49,679 nt of DNA from Krasilnikovozyma curviuscula (lineage: Eukaryota; Basidiomycota; Tremellomycetes; Cystofilobasidiales; Mrakiaceae). Position 1 is the stretch's first letter. Every line of letters starts with the position of its first letter. Position numbers and translations under genes: made by a program. Below the pieces are notes generated by a model. The model was not told where the DNA came from. It did no database searches and worked only from the letters and a program-made list of their open reading frames with translations. Location of the stretch: the NCBI GenBank assembly GCA_014825775.1, contig MVAQ01000158.1, positions 1 to 49,679 on the forward strand, given 5' to 3'. This document shows positions 32,348 to 44,900 of the stretch, piece by piece.

Positions 32348-32677
32348 TGTTGAGAGAAACCCTCAGGAGAAACAGTTCAGGGCTGAATCTGCCACTAGGT
32401 GGAAGAGATCTTCAGAGAAATGAGTCAAACGTAGAATAGTGAGCATGCAAAGACGGATTGGGTCAGCGTGAGCTCTAAAGAAGATATTCCAACTAAAAGA
32501 GATATCAGACTTACCTGTTATATGTTGTAAAAGATAGTAAGAATCTAACTAACAGAGCTCTGCTTTGATCAAGTAAATTTCTGGGAGCTTGTTCGAGGTC
32601 ACACTACCCAGCGAGGAAAAAAAGTGGTGAGGCCGAAGGCAAGAATCCTCGGACGGTGAGCTGTCCAATAATCTCAA
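32348..32677. promoter_or_regulatory. Divergent promoter between TAM41 and the PTH4-like gene
   Basis: The 330 bases lie between two outward-facing start codons of two mitochondrial proteins. A GTAAG-like splice signal on the minus strand near 32514-32518 hints at a leader intron of TAM41. No clear TATA box. Confidence 0.4.
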
Positions 32678-33451
32678 ATGCGAAACAGGTTGCTGGTTTT
32701 TGGAACATCGTCACAGTCAATACTCTCCTCACCAAGAATCCCATTCAGACACTCTCTTCTTCCCAAAGCTGGCTCGTTTTCCACTGGAACGCCATGGCAC
32801 ACGGTGGGCGGCAGTAAATTTCTCTCAGAAACAGCAATTAAAGATTTGAACATTTGGCTGGAGGCTTTCGAAAGGAAAAAGATAGACAGAAGCTGGCAAG
32901 GATGTGAAGTCAGGTTCGATGCCAGCGGTGGGAAAGGCGGTCAAAACGTAAACAAAGTGAGTGTTGCCCTTTGGCTTAATATTTTTCTCTTCAGTCCTAG
33001 CAGCAACCGCCAATTTAGTTCTCTTAACTATACAGGTGGCTACCAAAGCGACACTGAAGGTGCTGCTAGATAAAGCTTCCCCAGAATGGATCCCCTCTCC
33101 ATTGGTTCCTACGCTTTCAAGATTTTCCGTAAGAGTTGTTCACAGCCCTTCCATTCATAGCCAAAAACATCTGACTGGGTTCCTTCTCGTCTGTTTCAGC
33201 CTTACTACGCACCGAACTCTCACTCTCTAGTGTTGTCTTCTTCATCTTCGCGCACCCAATCCGACAACCTCGAAGACGTCTTTATGAAACTCCACAAGCA
33301 TCTCACTGAGACAGCCGAAGAACTTATCCCTACCGAGGTTGATCCTGTCAAGTTGGAGAAGGTCAAGAGACAGGTTCAGGCGGCCAAGGCAAGGGAGAAG
33401 GAACAGCAGAAAAAGAGTAAATTCATGAGAAATAAGATGAAGGGAATGTAA
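32678..33451 (+). CDS. PTH4: Mitochondrial class I release-factor-like hydrolase (Pth4/ICT1 type, GGQ motif)
   Basis: Start ATG at 32678 (MRNRLLVFGTSSQSILSS), a basic, Ser-rich mitochondrial presequence. After about 70 residues comes RFDASGGKGGQNVNKVATKA, with the GGQ tripeptide that lets class I release factors hydrolyse peptidyl-tRNA. The gene has no codon-recognition domain and ends in the Lys/Arg/Gln-rich basic helix (KVKRQVQAAKAREKEQQKKS, then MRNKMKGM) that ICT1/ArfB members thread into the empty mRNA channel of stalled ribosomes. Yeast Pth4 (YOL114C) has the same layout. The role is ribosome rescue in mitochondria (family knowledge). Introns at about 32957-33034 and 33130-33200; the residues between (PSPLVPTLSRF to LSSSSSRTQSDN) form a small variable domain. 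Confidence 0.9.
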
Positions 33452-33967
33452 AGCTGTAGGCTAGGAACGTCTAGTAATCCTCAAAGTCTATCTAAGATCG
33501 TGGTTGTAATTCCGTGAGTAACATTTGACCGAGTTCGCCCGCTGTTCAATCCGGTAGGTTGATCTTTGTTCACTCTATGCGAATCTCTGGCAGGCCTAAA
33601 ATATGTTTCTAACCATATTGCGGTCTTGAAGCCAGCACAGATAAGCGGTCTATGCCTAGGGGGTCAAAGTGTTGGGGTCCTCCAAATGACCTTGCCCTTC
33701 GCTGCGTTTATAGGCCCAACTTGGATGATCGCTGAGTAAATTAGTACCCTAGAATCATTTATGGTTGTGTTAGGGTAGATGAGCACTCTACAGCTCATAC
33801 AGATGTCGAAGATGAATTAGAGAGCGCTGCGGTGCATACTGTAATCCTAGAGCCATTTTTTAAAAAGTTAAGCTCTCAGAAAATCTCCACACCAATAATT
33901 CACGTTTGGAAAACCTAAATATACGAAAAAAGACAGAAGGCAGAACCTCTGTAAAAAGGATTTTGAT
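33452..33967. other. Intergenic region between the PTH4-like gene and tRNA-Ser
   Basis: About 516 bases. The left part is the 3' UTR of the PTH4-like gene. The right end holds the Pol III terminator of the minus-strand tRNA (T-run on that strand near 33950-33954). No gene seen. Confidence 0.35.
33950..33954 (-). terminator. RNA polymerase III terminator of tRNA-Ser
   Basis: Five or more T on the minus strand about a dozen bases beyond the tRNA 3' end, the usual Pol III stop. Confidence 0.6.
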
Positions 33968-34061
33968 CGAGAACTGCAGGATTCGAACCTGCGCACCCAG
34001 AGGGTATCGCCTATATTGCCAAAATAGCAGGGCGACGGAGTAACCACTGTCCCAAATTCCC
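33968..34061 (-). tRNA. tRNA-Ser (anticodon GCT), with a 12-base intron
   Basis: On the minus strand a full cloverleaf can be drawn: 7-bp acceptor stem (GGGAATT with AGTTCTC, two G-U pairs) plus discriminator G, 3-bp D stem around the GGTTA loop, 5-bp anticodon stem TCGCC/GGCGA, a long variable arm ACCC-TCT-GGGT, and T arm GCAGG-TTCGAAT-CCTGC. The long variable arm marks class II, that is Ser or Leu. The anticodon loop is CTGCTA followed by the intron TTTTGGCAATAT (34024-34013) and A; the triplet after T33 is GCT (34028-34026), reading Ser codons AGC/AGU. The intron sits between positions 37 and 38, the normal site for nuclear tRNA introns. A T5 run follows the 3' end as Pol III terminator. 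Confidence 0.9.
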
Positions 34062-34488
34062 GAATGAAACGAAGTCGCTCAACTATGCAATAGAACATTT
34101 GAAACACTGAAAATTGTATATTTGCCCTTTTCTTCTGGACTCATTTAGCAAGCTCATTATGATGTCCGATTTATGAGATAAATAGCGAATTTACACCAAT
34201 GTACTTTGACACTGGACGAGTCCCTTTGATTAAGGCACTATAATACCGTGTGATGGACTCGCTGCCCCTGTTTAGGAGACTTCTTGGCTGAGTTGGCTGA
34301 GTCCGGCCTCATTAATATTCAAACTTTGTTCGATGTAACAGATATGTAATCGCAGCTCTTGATAACTGACAATTATATTTTTGGTCATGTCGAAGTCAAC
34401 AGCTAATTTACCAAAATCTACGCAATTTAGCTCCTCATCAATGCTGCTGCAATAGAATTCCATATCTACCAGTACTATTACTGTTTGA
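34062..34488. other. Intergenic region upstream of tRNA-Ser and beyond the PDX3 stop
   Basis: About 430 bases comprising the PDX3 3' UTR and the upstream flank of the tRNA gene. The open frame running from 34649 to 34272 on the minus strand overlaps PDX3 in another frame and has no domain of its own. Confidence 0.35.
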
Positions 34489-35481
34489 TCAAGGAGAGAG
34501 ACGATCAATCTTCCAAACCGATCCATTGTCATTTCTAGATTCGTCAAGGGTGTAGCGGAACCGGTCGTGCAATCGCGATGGCTGACCAGCCCAGAATTCA
34601 ACCTGAAAACCAAGATCAAATACCAGTCAGCAACATAAAGGTATTCCAATGTACCGCATCAATTACGTACCTCTCTACAGACAGTCAAAACCAGGATCAG
34701 TGATGAATGGCAAGAAACGAGTGGCAAGGGAGCAAATTATTTCTACTTACGTAGGAACTATTCTCCATCCGCCCCTTAAGTGCAAATATCAAATCTTTAG
34801 AAAATGGATTATTCTTAGATATCCAGCCATAAGATGTACTTACCAAAAGTCAGGACAAGGCACTTCTCCTTCCTCCCCGAACCTTTCCTTACATTCCTGC
34901 ATCCTCTCATCCAACGTTGACTCGCCTATCACAGTAGACTGTTTACTAGCCCAGGCACCAATTCTGCTTCCCCTAGGTCTTGATTGGTAGTAGTCGCTGC
35001 TGTCCTCCCTGCTTAACTTCTCAACCCTTCCCACGACTCTGATTTGTCTCGATACTTCTTTCCAGTAGAAACACAGACTGGCCCATGGGTTGGCATGGAG
35101 TTCATCTGACTTTCTAGAGGTGTAGTTGGTGAAGAAGACGAACCCAGTTGAATCGGCCTGCTTGAGAAGAACCATTCTGGTGGACGGGATTCCAGCTGCT
35201 GAAGCGGTGGAAAGGGCCATTGCCTCAGGTTCTCGAACCGCTGGAATGCTGGGATCAGTTGGCTGAAGAGCTTCTGATAACCAGTGGTTGAATTGCTTAA
35301 GAGGGGATGGGTCGAAGGCATCCGGTGTCAAGTGAGGGGAAGAATATTGGTTGTGGGTAGTAAGTATGATTTTGTCGCCTGTTCCAGTGATTCCAGACAT
35401 GGCTCTGATGGATGAGATAGGTTTAGGTGATTGCGAGATAAGTTGGATAAGGGAAGGACTAAGCACACGTCTCAAGCACAT
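34489..35481 (-). CDS. PDX3: Pyridoxamine/pyridoxine 5'-phosphate oxidase Pdx3
   Basis: FMN enzyme making pyridoxal 5'-phosphate. Two ATGs are plausible: 35400 ([11 protein letters not shown]) and, in frame, 35481 ([16 protein letters not shown]), which adds a basic leader that could target mitochondria; I list the longer. A third at 35579 is also in frame. Hallmarks are [80 protein letters not shown], and then [20 protein letters not shown] followed by [16 protein letters not shown] and the end WKIDRLSP, with the FMN/PLP-binding residues of the family. The C-terminal third is split by introns: a 24-base exon (34774-34751), a 4-base exon (34674-34671) and the last exon from 34602 to the TGA at 34491-34489. 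The 4-base exon is needed to keep frame and restores V-P-x-x-V-E-F-W. Confidence 0.93.
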
Positions 35482-35913
35482 ACAAATTTGTGTTATCGAT
35501 GGAGTCGGAAGATCGAAGTTGACAGTCAGTCGGACGCCAGAGTTTTCTGGCGGCGCCTGAATCTGCCGTGCTGCAGCACCGAACATCGTTGAGTCAGATT
35601 TTCTTTTGCGCGAGGATTGGTTGATTAAACAAATAAGACAAAGAAGAATATCAAAAAGGGTATATAATAATAAAATAAGACAACAATTTGAAGTGTTATT
35701 TGGAACGAAATGTACCTTAACCATAGAAAACTTGATATCAGCTGATAATAGGAAGTGGACTAGATGAAGAGAGGCAACCTACCATAAGGCAATAGGTCAT
35801 GACGGTTCCTTCTATTGAAATTAGTCAGGACTGGTGGTGCCCGAGAGAAGAGAAGAGGTTAGGCAAGAACCGCATGGGATCGAGAACTACAATACTTGGA
35901 TTGTCACTCACGA
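35482..35913. other. Intergenic region between MDN1 end and PDX3 start
   Basis: Both genes are on the minus strand; this holds the MDN1 3' UTR and PDX3 promoter. A TATATAATAATAAAATAA stretch at 35661-35678 is the best TATA-like element; it lies about 180 bases upstream of the 35481 start. An open frame continues upstream to 35724 with hydrophobic, AT-rich codons and is not likely translated. Confidence 0.45.
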
Positions 35914-38900
35914 TCAGGCATCTGATGAAACTCTTTCCATCCACTGTCTCAGTGTACTGCTTAATACTTCTGGAAGAGCTTCCACATCTCTTAATACCAC
36001 ATAGAAGTCGAACGGGAACGTGTCCAAGTATCGTTCCATCGTCAGCTCCATCAGTCCATTCGGACCCATGTCATACTTGGCCGTCTTCATTGATAAAATC
36101 GAGTTTTTCTGTGGTATTTCTGGTTGGCTAGATGTAGATGAAGGGTTGTTGTTGGAAGAATGGAGCGAGTCGACAATGATGAACACGATCATGACTCTCT
36201 GCTCTGCTGCTTGTCGCAAAAGAGCTCGAAGTCGGTCATGATCTTGGCAAATACCATCTGAGACAATCAATTCAAGTTGCCAGAGATCTCCAGCCGTGCT
36301 CGAGGTAGCAGAGCGACGTTGCCTGGCCTCAGACAGGACGCGGAGCGAAGTTTCAACAAGGGAGAGAACGTTGGTTGCCTTCTGGCGGAATTGGAATTGG
36401 CTCATGACCCTAGCGCCTTTGTCATCAGAAAGAGTTCCTTCTTCAAAAGAATGAAGCACTTCGACATGCTGTCCGAACTTGGCAATGGATATGTCACCAA
36501 CCTCCAGCTTCGTCATAGCCTGAGACACCAGAGACAAGGTTTCGTATGCCAGATGGACGGAATGAGACTCGGCCATGGATCGAGAATCATCAAGAGCGAT
36601 GAGGATCTGGTACTCCCGGCTGCTTGGCCGTGTTCGTCGTAGCCAAATCTTGTCCTTGGTGAACTCACTGGCCACGTAAGGGACGATCTTCTTCATATTG
36701 AGTCGTTTACCTGTCCTGTAATCGCCCTTGAGGCGTGTTGCTAGTGTTGGTTCCAAAATGAGCCGAAGTTGCTCGCAAAGAGAATGAGAGAGATCCCTCG
36801 TCAGCGAAGTGTAGAGGCGCCACAATTTCTCTGCCGAAATGGAAGTGCGATTGGACTCGTTCCACTCTTGAAGCTTGATTTCAACCTCATGATTGAGCTG
36901 TTGAACTTCAGTTTCCGACATTGGAGCTGGTTCGTAGTTGGGTTTGAGTCGAAGGTCGTCGAGGTTTGGCAATTGCTGCAATCCTCGTTCTCGGACCTGG
37001 CTCTCGGTGAGTGCCTTTTCAGAAGGTGCGCTCCTTGAAGCAGGTTGGATTTCAAATAGCTGTTCCTGATTTGGCTCCTCAGGAATAGTCTCGCCCTCAC
37101 GTTCTTCTGCAACTTGTTGACTCTCCTCCAATTCGTCTCCAATCCTCAGGTCGGACAGTTTCTGCATCTGATCTTCCGGAGCTGCACCAAGAGCCTGCAT
37201 AGCTTCGTCGTCGTCTTCCTGGAGATACTCGACATCTCCCACCTGTTCGGATGGATCGATAGCGTCTGCTGAGTTGGCAGGTGGGTCTTGAGCTGTATCC
37301 TCAGGATCGAGAATGGCGTCAGGTCGTCGCTGTACCTCCTTTGACGAATCACCAAGTTGCCGTGACTGATCCTCTTCTAGTTGTTTCGATTGACTAGGCT
37401 GGTCCTCAGTTGATGATGCGAGAGGAACCGCTTTACCCTGTACCGCGCTAGAGTCGAGGGAATCCGGGGGTGGCATGTCACTGAAGCAAGCGCAGACATC
37501 AGTCAAGGAGGTGAAAGTCGAGAAGTGTTGTACTTACCTGTGATCCTCAGAGAGTTGCCCTTTCTCATCCTCGTTCTGAGCTGTGGTCTTCTGAACTTGA
37601 GATCCGGTTTGGTCTTGAGTTCCACCTGCCTCGTCCATCGTCGAGTCGGATGTTTGAGGTGCTTGGTTATCTGCTTCCTCGTTCTGGGATTCACCAATGC
37701 CTGCATTTAAATCTGGTTTTGCTGCATGAGAGTCAGGGTCCTCGTCGTCTCCATTCATCTCCACATCTTCTTCACCAGCCTCTGCAGTGGCATCTTCTCC
37801 CTCGCCTTCAGGTTCCTGAACTCCTTCGTCAGGTACAGTAGAATCTGGAATCCCAGTTTCTTCTTCCTCATCCATGGTTTCCGGAGCTGGTTCGTCTTCT
37901 TCTTGAGACTTAGACTGCTGAGAAGGACCATCGTTGGAATCAGGCATGGGCAACTCTTCGGAATCACCCAAAGCTTCATCTTCGAGATCATCCATCTCTG
38001 CATCACTTCCGTCTCCATCATCCTTGATGTCCAACTCGTCGGGGAGATCCAACGTATCTGCTTCTGGGACGTGTTGATCCATCTTCTCTCCTTGACCACG
38101 ATCTCCGTCTTCCTCTTCTTCGTTGAAGGCTTCAGGGTCACCATCCTCTTCACCTTCAGGAGCGTTTTCGTCGTCTCCTTCCTCAGTAGTGGATTGCTCC
38201 TCCTGCTTCTTCCCGTCGCTCTTATTCTCTTTGTTGGAATCCTTCGCAACCATTTCAGATTGTTTTGACTGTTCCTTTGAACGATCCTCATCTAGCTTCT
38301 CGTCCGACTTGTCTCCTTCCGCTGTTTGATCATCACCCCACAACTTCTCGTCGACAGCATTCTCATCGAGTGGATCAACATCTCCAATCTGCTCGTCAGG
38401 TGGTGAATCGTCTTCGTCAGAGTCCTCGTCACCGTCTTCAGACTCATCCCCAGACACGTCTTCCAAATCACCACCGAAGTCTTCGCTCATCTCAATAGCA
38501 CCGCCTTCTTCCTTCTTCTGGTCCTTGGGTTGCGGTTCGGTCTTCTCGTCTTGAAGACCTTCGACTTGGCCTTCTTCTTCAATTTCGTTACTAACATTTT
38601 CATTTCCAGTGCCAGCGCCCATTCCAGTCCCGCTTTGCGTTTGACCAGATTCGCCTTCGCCGCTACTCTGATCTGCCTCAGGGGGAGTACAGAATCCCTT
38701 TTCAACGAGAGATGAGATTGTGGTATTCATGACGTAAGTGATTTTGAAGATAGCTTTGCTCCAGTGCAGCTCAGCTTCGATATGGTCGGTTACGGCGGAG
38801 GTGTACTCGACCAAGAACGGAGAGAGTCGAGAGAGAACTCTATTGACGATTGACGACGGTGATCGTGTATCAGAAAGGATGGAATGGAGCTGAGAGAGTA

Positions 38901-41900
38901 TGTCACCGACACGGAGCAGTTGATTATTAGAGATGAGTCTGGTAGATTCGGAAGTGACAAACAGGTCCGGTACATCTTCGCTCCCTTCAGAAGCATCAGC
39001 TGCCGATGGAGTAGATATAGGGGTACATTTGGTCCTCAAGTCTTGAGCGATGACCAGCAGTGAGTTTATGAGTCTGTCGCTACGGCGCCAAAGCACTTCT
39101 TCATCCGATGGCTGTTCAAGCAGAGCAATAATGGGCTCCAGCCGCCAATCTTTAATAGAGGAGTAGAAATCGACATATAGGTGTCGAAGGGAAGAATGGG
39201 CACTGCTGAGCTCCTGAAGGCGCTGCGTGAGTCTGTCGATGAAATTCTCGCAAGATTGCAGCCGCAAAATCTCACCTAGTGGGAAGGAGCTGTCAGTTTT
39301 GTACATTGTGGGAATTGTCATAAAAAAAACTCACTAATCGAAACAACGTGAGAGTCAAGGTTGTTGCTAAGGAATTTGACATCCGACAAGAGACCACTGT
39401 TGAGTTCTTCAGCTTCAGATAATAGATCATCCAAGTAAGCAGTCGAAGATGCTTGGCCAATGTGTACAAGGTAGGCTGTCCTGTTTCGCGAGACCTCCTT
39501 CAGAGACTCGAGAATAATTGCCATCATCTTTTGAGCATTTGTTTGGCAAGTAGCAACTTGAGAGCCGTAGGTCAACTTTCCATCCGAAGCTTTGTCTTTG
39601 GTGTCCAGTGCAGAGAACCGAACTGAAATTGAATGGAGCTCCTTATATTGCTCGATGACGGTGGCGAGTCTGAAAAAGGAACGTATAAGCGGTACCACCC
39701 GGGACAGTGCTGGGTGATTACGGAAGAGCTTACCTGGCTCGACTACCAAGCGCAACACTCAAGAGGCTCTCCACAAATCCTACACCTTTCTGAAGTTCTC
39801 TTGTAGATACATCGGAATGATGGGAGCTGAGGGAACTTCGAAGAACTGGGAGTACAACCATGAGACGGAAATGATAGTCCTCGACTTTGGCTGCCAAAGA
39901 CACCAATGATGGAGGGAGGGACGGAAGAGATATTTCCTCCAAGCTATGCATCCGCATCTGAGACTGTTGATGGGCGAGGACTTCTGGTCGAATATTTGTG
40001 GAGAGACCAATTCGCTTCAATTCCTTTAAGAGATCACTCCAGGCTTTGCGCTTACGCGTAAGAAGCGATTTGATGGTTCTCTTGTTTTCTTCAGAAGAGA
40101 CTGAAGGTGTGGCTTCTGCAAGCTCCTTTGACGTCGAAATGATCGACGAAGAGAGATCTTCAAGGGCGTCGCTGAAGGTTTTGGACAGATTTGGACGAAT
40201 GGTGACGTTGTAGAGCGATTGATACTTCAGGAATGTAGCTGACAATGCGTTGAGATGTAAGGCAGACTCATATCGATAGGGGGGTGGATTGAGAAGGGCG
40301 TCTGGATTTTTGTTCGCCGTAGGCAAATTATAGATCCTGCAAGAGGAATGGAATAACACGTCAGTATGAAGACAGTAACGAGAACAGAAGACAACACTTA
40401 CAAAGCGGTCACATCCAACCTATTAATGGAAGCACCATCGACTGCCACAAGCGCATTCCCACAAGGTTGGCGAAGGATGTCTCTGAATTTGCGAACGCAT
40501 CGATGAAGATGTTTATGGGTTCGTTGAGCGCTAGCCTTCAAAGCATGAACGTTAATATCCTTCCAACTGGCGAGTTTAATGAAATCCCGGATTTCACTTT
40601 CCAGCTTGGACCTTTGAGACTGGAGATTCGTTGCAACTTTCTCTTCCACTAATCGATAACGATTTGAAATACTCTTAACAGCCGTAGCAACGCGTGCGAG
40701 GCCATTGAAGGAAAGAGAGGTGGTGGACAGGATGGTGAGGAACGATGCAAAAGACCTGAGAAGTCCCAAACGAGCAGAGAATTGACCCAGAGGACTGGTG
40801 AGCAGGAACTGATCCAGCAACGAGATAGCTTCGTTCAAATAGCTATCCAGCGCGGATTCACTTTCCTCTGAAGCTGTCGTAGTAGCTGACCGTGATCCCA
40901 GAACGAGAACTTCAAAGAACCGCGCCCAATAAACAGCAACCTCTTCTGAGAATCTGACTGCCTGAGTCTCGAGCAGCTGAGACCAGCTCGAGAGCTCTAG
41001 CCTCCTCCATTCCACAATCAGTCCAGCAATGTCGTGTTGAAAAGTCTTGAGGGTATTGTCCCTGTTAGCGTATGCTTCCCAATCCTCGGTTTGAAGAAGT
41101 AACTGCTCGAGAGCAGCAATCACTTTTACAATGGCGCTGGACAGCGACATAGACATGATGGCTTCACATCGATCCATCAGATGCTGGAGTACCATCTGTT
41201 CAGGCCACTCTTCAATCAAAAGTGAAAGACGCGCCTTCAGGTTGTCGATCAGAGCGACTGCCTTCCTCATTTCAAACGGATTCCCATCTGAGTAGAAGTC
41301 GAAGGGGCGGCCATCTGGTTGAGGCGAATTGGAGGTTCGGTCTTTACCATCTGAGAGTAACTGGACTTGGAAAGCGATTGTGTTTATGTCGAGGTCATCG
41401 CTGAAGGCATCTGGGTGACGCATCAGAGTACTCCGCACGACGTTTTCTCTCTTCGAGTGGAAGTTGCGTCGAAAGTCTATTCGGCTATTTTGGGAATCAA
41501 ACAAGGCGACATGAAGACGATACATTGATGTAATGTCTTCCGATTTGACGAATGAAGAAGCTGCTGCCGCTGCGAGGGAGTTTGAATTGTCGGCAAGGTT
41601 GCTGCTGTCCTCCTCATCCATAATGTCTCCAAATTGTGGAAACAACTGCTTGAACTCCTTTTCTTCCAATTCCAAGTCGGAAAGAATAGTCTCTTCAGTC
41701 TTCCTCTGCCTGTACAGACTTTCCGCTTCTTGTTCAGCCTGGGCAGCCTTCTCCCTGTCAATGATCCAAAGCCCCACAATTTGGTCAAAGATACCGGCGA
41801 GAGCAGGAACCATAGGTGCTAGGTCGATACCAATGCTAACATCGTATGCAACACCGGTTGCCGCCAGTAGAAGCAAAGCTGTCGTCGATACTGCAGGTGT

Positions 41901-44900
41901 CGAGGATTTCAACCTGAAGGGCAGCTGGGAGTGATGGAGACGTTGAACAGCGAATGGGGTTGGGAAAGAGGTGATGACTTGTACCAGCTCCACTTCGTGT
42001 TTGGCTGACGCAAAGGCAGATTTTAACTGGGAAGAACGAGCCATTGTTCTGATGCCGACCTGAGCTTGGTGGAGAGCGGCAATGACGGGACGAAGGAGAT
42101 CACCAAAGTGACCGTATGTTTGTTGAGCTCGGTGGATGAAGCCATCAATGGATTGTTGGATAGTATTCTCACGAAGATAGGGTTGATTGTCCACGGTAGC
42201 AACGGAGAATGCAAGGCTCAGCGTTGCGAGATTGTTTTCTTCCAAGACGTTGGACAAGAACAACTTGAGCTCATGGAAAAAGGAGTTGAGGAGTGGGAGA
42301 TTGGTATCTCTAGTTACGAGCGTTGTTTCGAGCTTCGATTGGTTCTCCAAGATGTTATTCAATTCGAGTGAGATTTGGCGGATATGTTCGTTGGAGGACT
42401 TGCCGGTCACATTTTGTTCAGCAACCATGTTGACTTGAATCTCCGAAAGCATGCGCTCCTTTTGATGAGAGAGGAGTAATGATTCGCGATGTTGGGCAAC
42501 AGCTGGGTCTATTGGAACGTCGGTGACATATAGCTGCATCTCAAAGAGAGCCGCAGCAAGCCAGGCTCTTCCCAGTAGATGTAAATCCAGGTTACTCGTG
42601 ATAGGATCGCTCTCAAGAATAGGTAAAAACTCAAGCACTCGTTGAGTAAAGGAATCCTTCAAGGCCTGGTGAGAAGATGACAAGACCAAGCCCGATAAAC
42701 TCGAGGCAGAGGTAGTGACTTCGAAAGCATTCCATGCTCCCAGCATAGAATCGAACTTGGGCTCGAATGACTCATAAAAGGAACAAATTACCTTTTTGTT
42801 TTTAAAACAGGTCAGTAATGCGTCTGACGGCCAACTGAAGAGTTGAAGATTAGCTCACATGAGTCAAAACCCCATGTAACGCCACGGTTGATCTCTCGGT
42901 CCCACTATGCCATGAAGGTTGAGAGTGCGTGTAGATGTCGGATGAGATCCTTCTTATGGCACTGTCATGGCTATGCAAGTCCTTCAATTTGAGTACATTT
43001 TGATCGCTGGCAGCAAATTAGCACTGGAATCAGTAACACTTCTTGGGTTCAATGTAACAAACGAACATACTTCGTACGAAGCAATTCCTCGCTCGTCAAA
43101 GGTCTGAACGTATTGGCAGCACCAGTAAGCTCCTTTAAAACGGTTGTCAGTGATTATTTTCAATCTAGACGCACTGATACTACTCACGTATTGGATATGT
43201 TCTTCAGCTTTAGCTGTCGCTTCTAGCCACGCGTACGCTTCAATGGCTTTGCCAAAACCCATCACCGACGAGGAATTCGAGTTGTACAGAACCAAGTATC
43301 CAACCCAAATTTCTCGTTGGCCTTTGCCAGTAGTAAGGCTGATTGAGTCAGCGAGAAGTTGAAGATGGGGGTGAATCTCCGCAAACAAAGAAGGTAGTGA
43401 CTTGAGAGACAAATAAATCCATTCACAGACAACTTGGATGGCTGAAAAATCGTAGTCAGCGACCTCACAAATCGCTTCCAGTTCATCAGTAACATCCATC
43501 AGGTAGCTCAGGGTCGAAAGCCAACGCGTCTGGAAAAAGGATGGAGAAGAGATCAGCATCATGTAGAAAAACCATTTAAGACCCAATGTACTGACAATCT
43601 CAGACCTCTCTTGTGATGCATTGACCGTTAGTTGTCTAATGACTGCTGTCACACATTGTTCCAGGGCTTCAAATAGCGGATATACCGACTCTACACCAGG
43701 CTGAACGGGCCGTCGCATCTTGACTCCTTTGGACAACAGATATGACTTTTCAATGATGGTGAGCAGGTTTTCGGATCGCTTGTGAGCTGGAAGTAATCTG
43801 TCATTGAGCCATCCCATCGAGATTTTAAATCTAGTTGCCAGCTGCACCACTTTTGGTGCAAAGAAGTGCTCCTGCACGACAGGTCTGTAGAGATTTGGAT
43901 TGGAAGAAAGTTCAAGAGGCTAAATACGAGGATCTTCTTCAGCAAAGCATTCAATTCGCTGAAACAAAAAGAAGCTAACAAACCTGATCACTCAAGAACT
44001 CTTTGGGTAACGATTTCTTGACTTCAAGGACAGCTTTCAGTCCGTTTGAATATGAATCAAGACTGCAAGACGTGATGCCTGCAGCTGCAGCAATAAAACC
44101 AGGAAGAAGCCAGTGATGCGTTGCAAGAAAGGATTCGTGAGCAAGATGAAGGGTATAGGGGAGATGAGTGATTGAAGTGGCTGATATATAGTGCTGAATG
44201 AAGGAGGACTGTAGGTATTTTGAAGCTGCTGCCATTCTGACCTGAGATAGATGAGGCAAGAGGGCAGTGAGGGGTGTATCGAGTGTGATGCTGGGTATGT
44301 GAGAGGGATCGATAGGCTCAATAATGGATTCTGAAATTGAAATACCACGTCTGAGAGCAGCGCATGTAAATGGCGAAGGGGTGATGCGACGGTGAAGATA
44401 TGAAATTCTTTTGATGTCTTGTGGAGAAGCAACGTTGTCGACAACGATTTCTATTCCACGATTTCGCATGGCCCGAGAAAGTTCTCCGTGACGAGGATCG
44501 AGGGTCATGAACAGTCGAAATTGAGGGTGAGGTTTCAAAACCTGAACGGTTCCGTTGACTGCACCTCGCTCACTCAGAGTGAGAACACCGTCCGTCTCGC
44601 ATAGAGAGTTGATTCGGTCTAGAACCGAAGCATTGCAGAGATTAGCGTTGTCGATGACTAACCAGTCTCCAGCCACCATAGCTTCGACCAAGATGCCATC
44701 AACCCATTCAAATCTACCTGATGTTCCTTGACTCAGAGATACGTCTTTGATTGCAGCAGCAAGACTGGTGACTTCAGAGAGAGAGTTTGGATCGAGGAGG
44801 TCAGCGAGTCTGTTCAGAATAGCCTGGCAACTATCAGCAAACTGAGCTTGATGTTCTTCCGAGGTGTGCGCGAGAGACTTCTCCAAACGGCTGACTGTAT

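Noticed and set aside
44638..44664. AAA6 of midasin has D-N instead of D-E in Walker B
   Set aside because: As I recall, yeast Rea1 AAA6 also has WLILDNANL, so this is a normal family feature, not a mutation.
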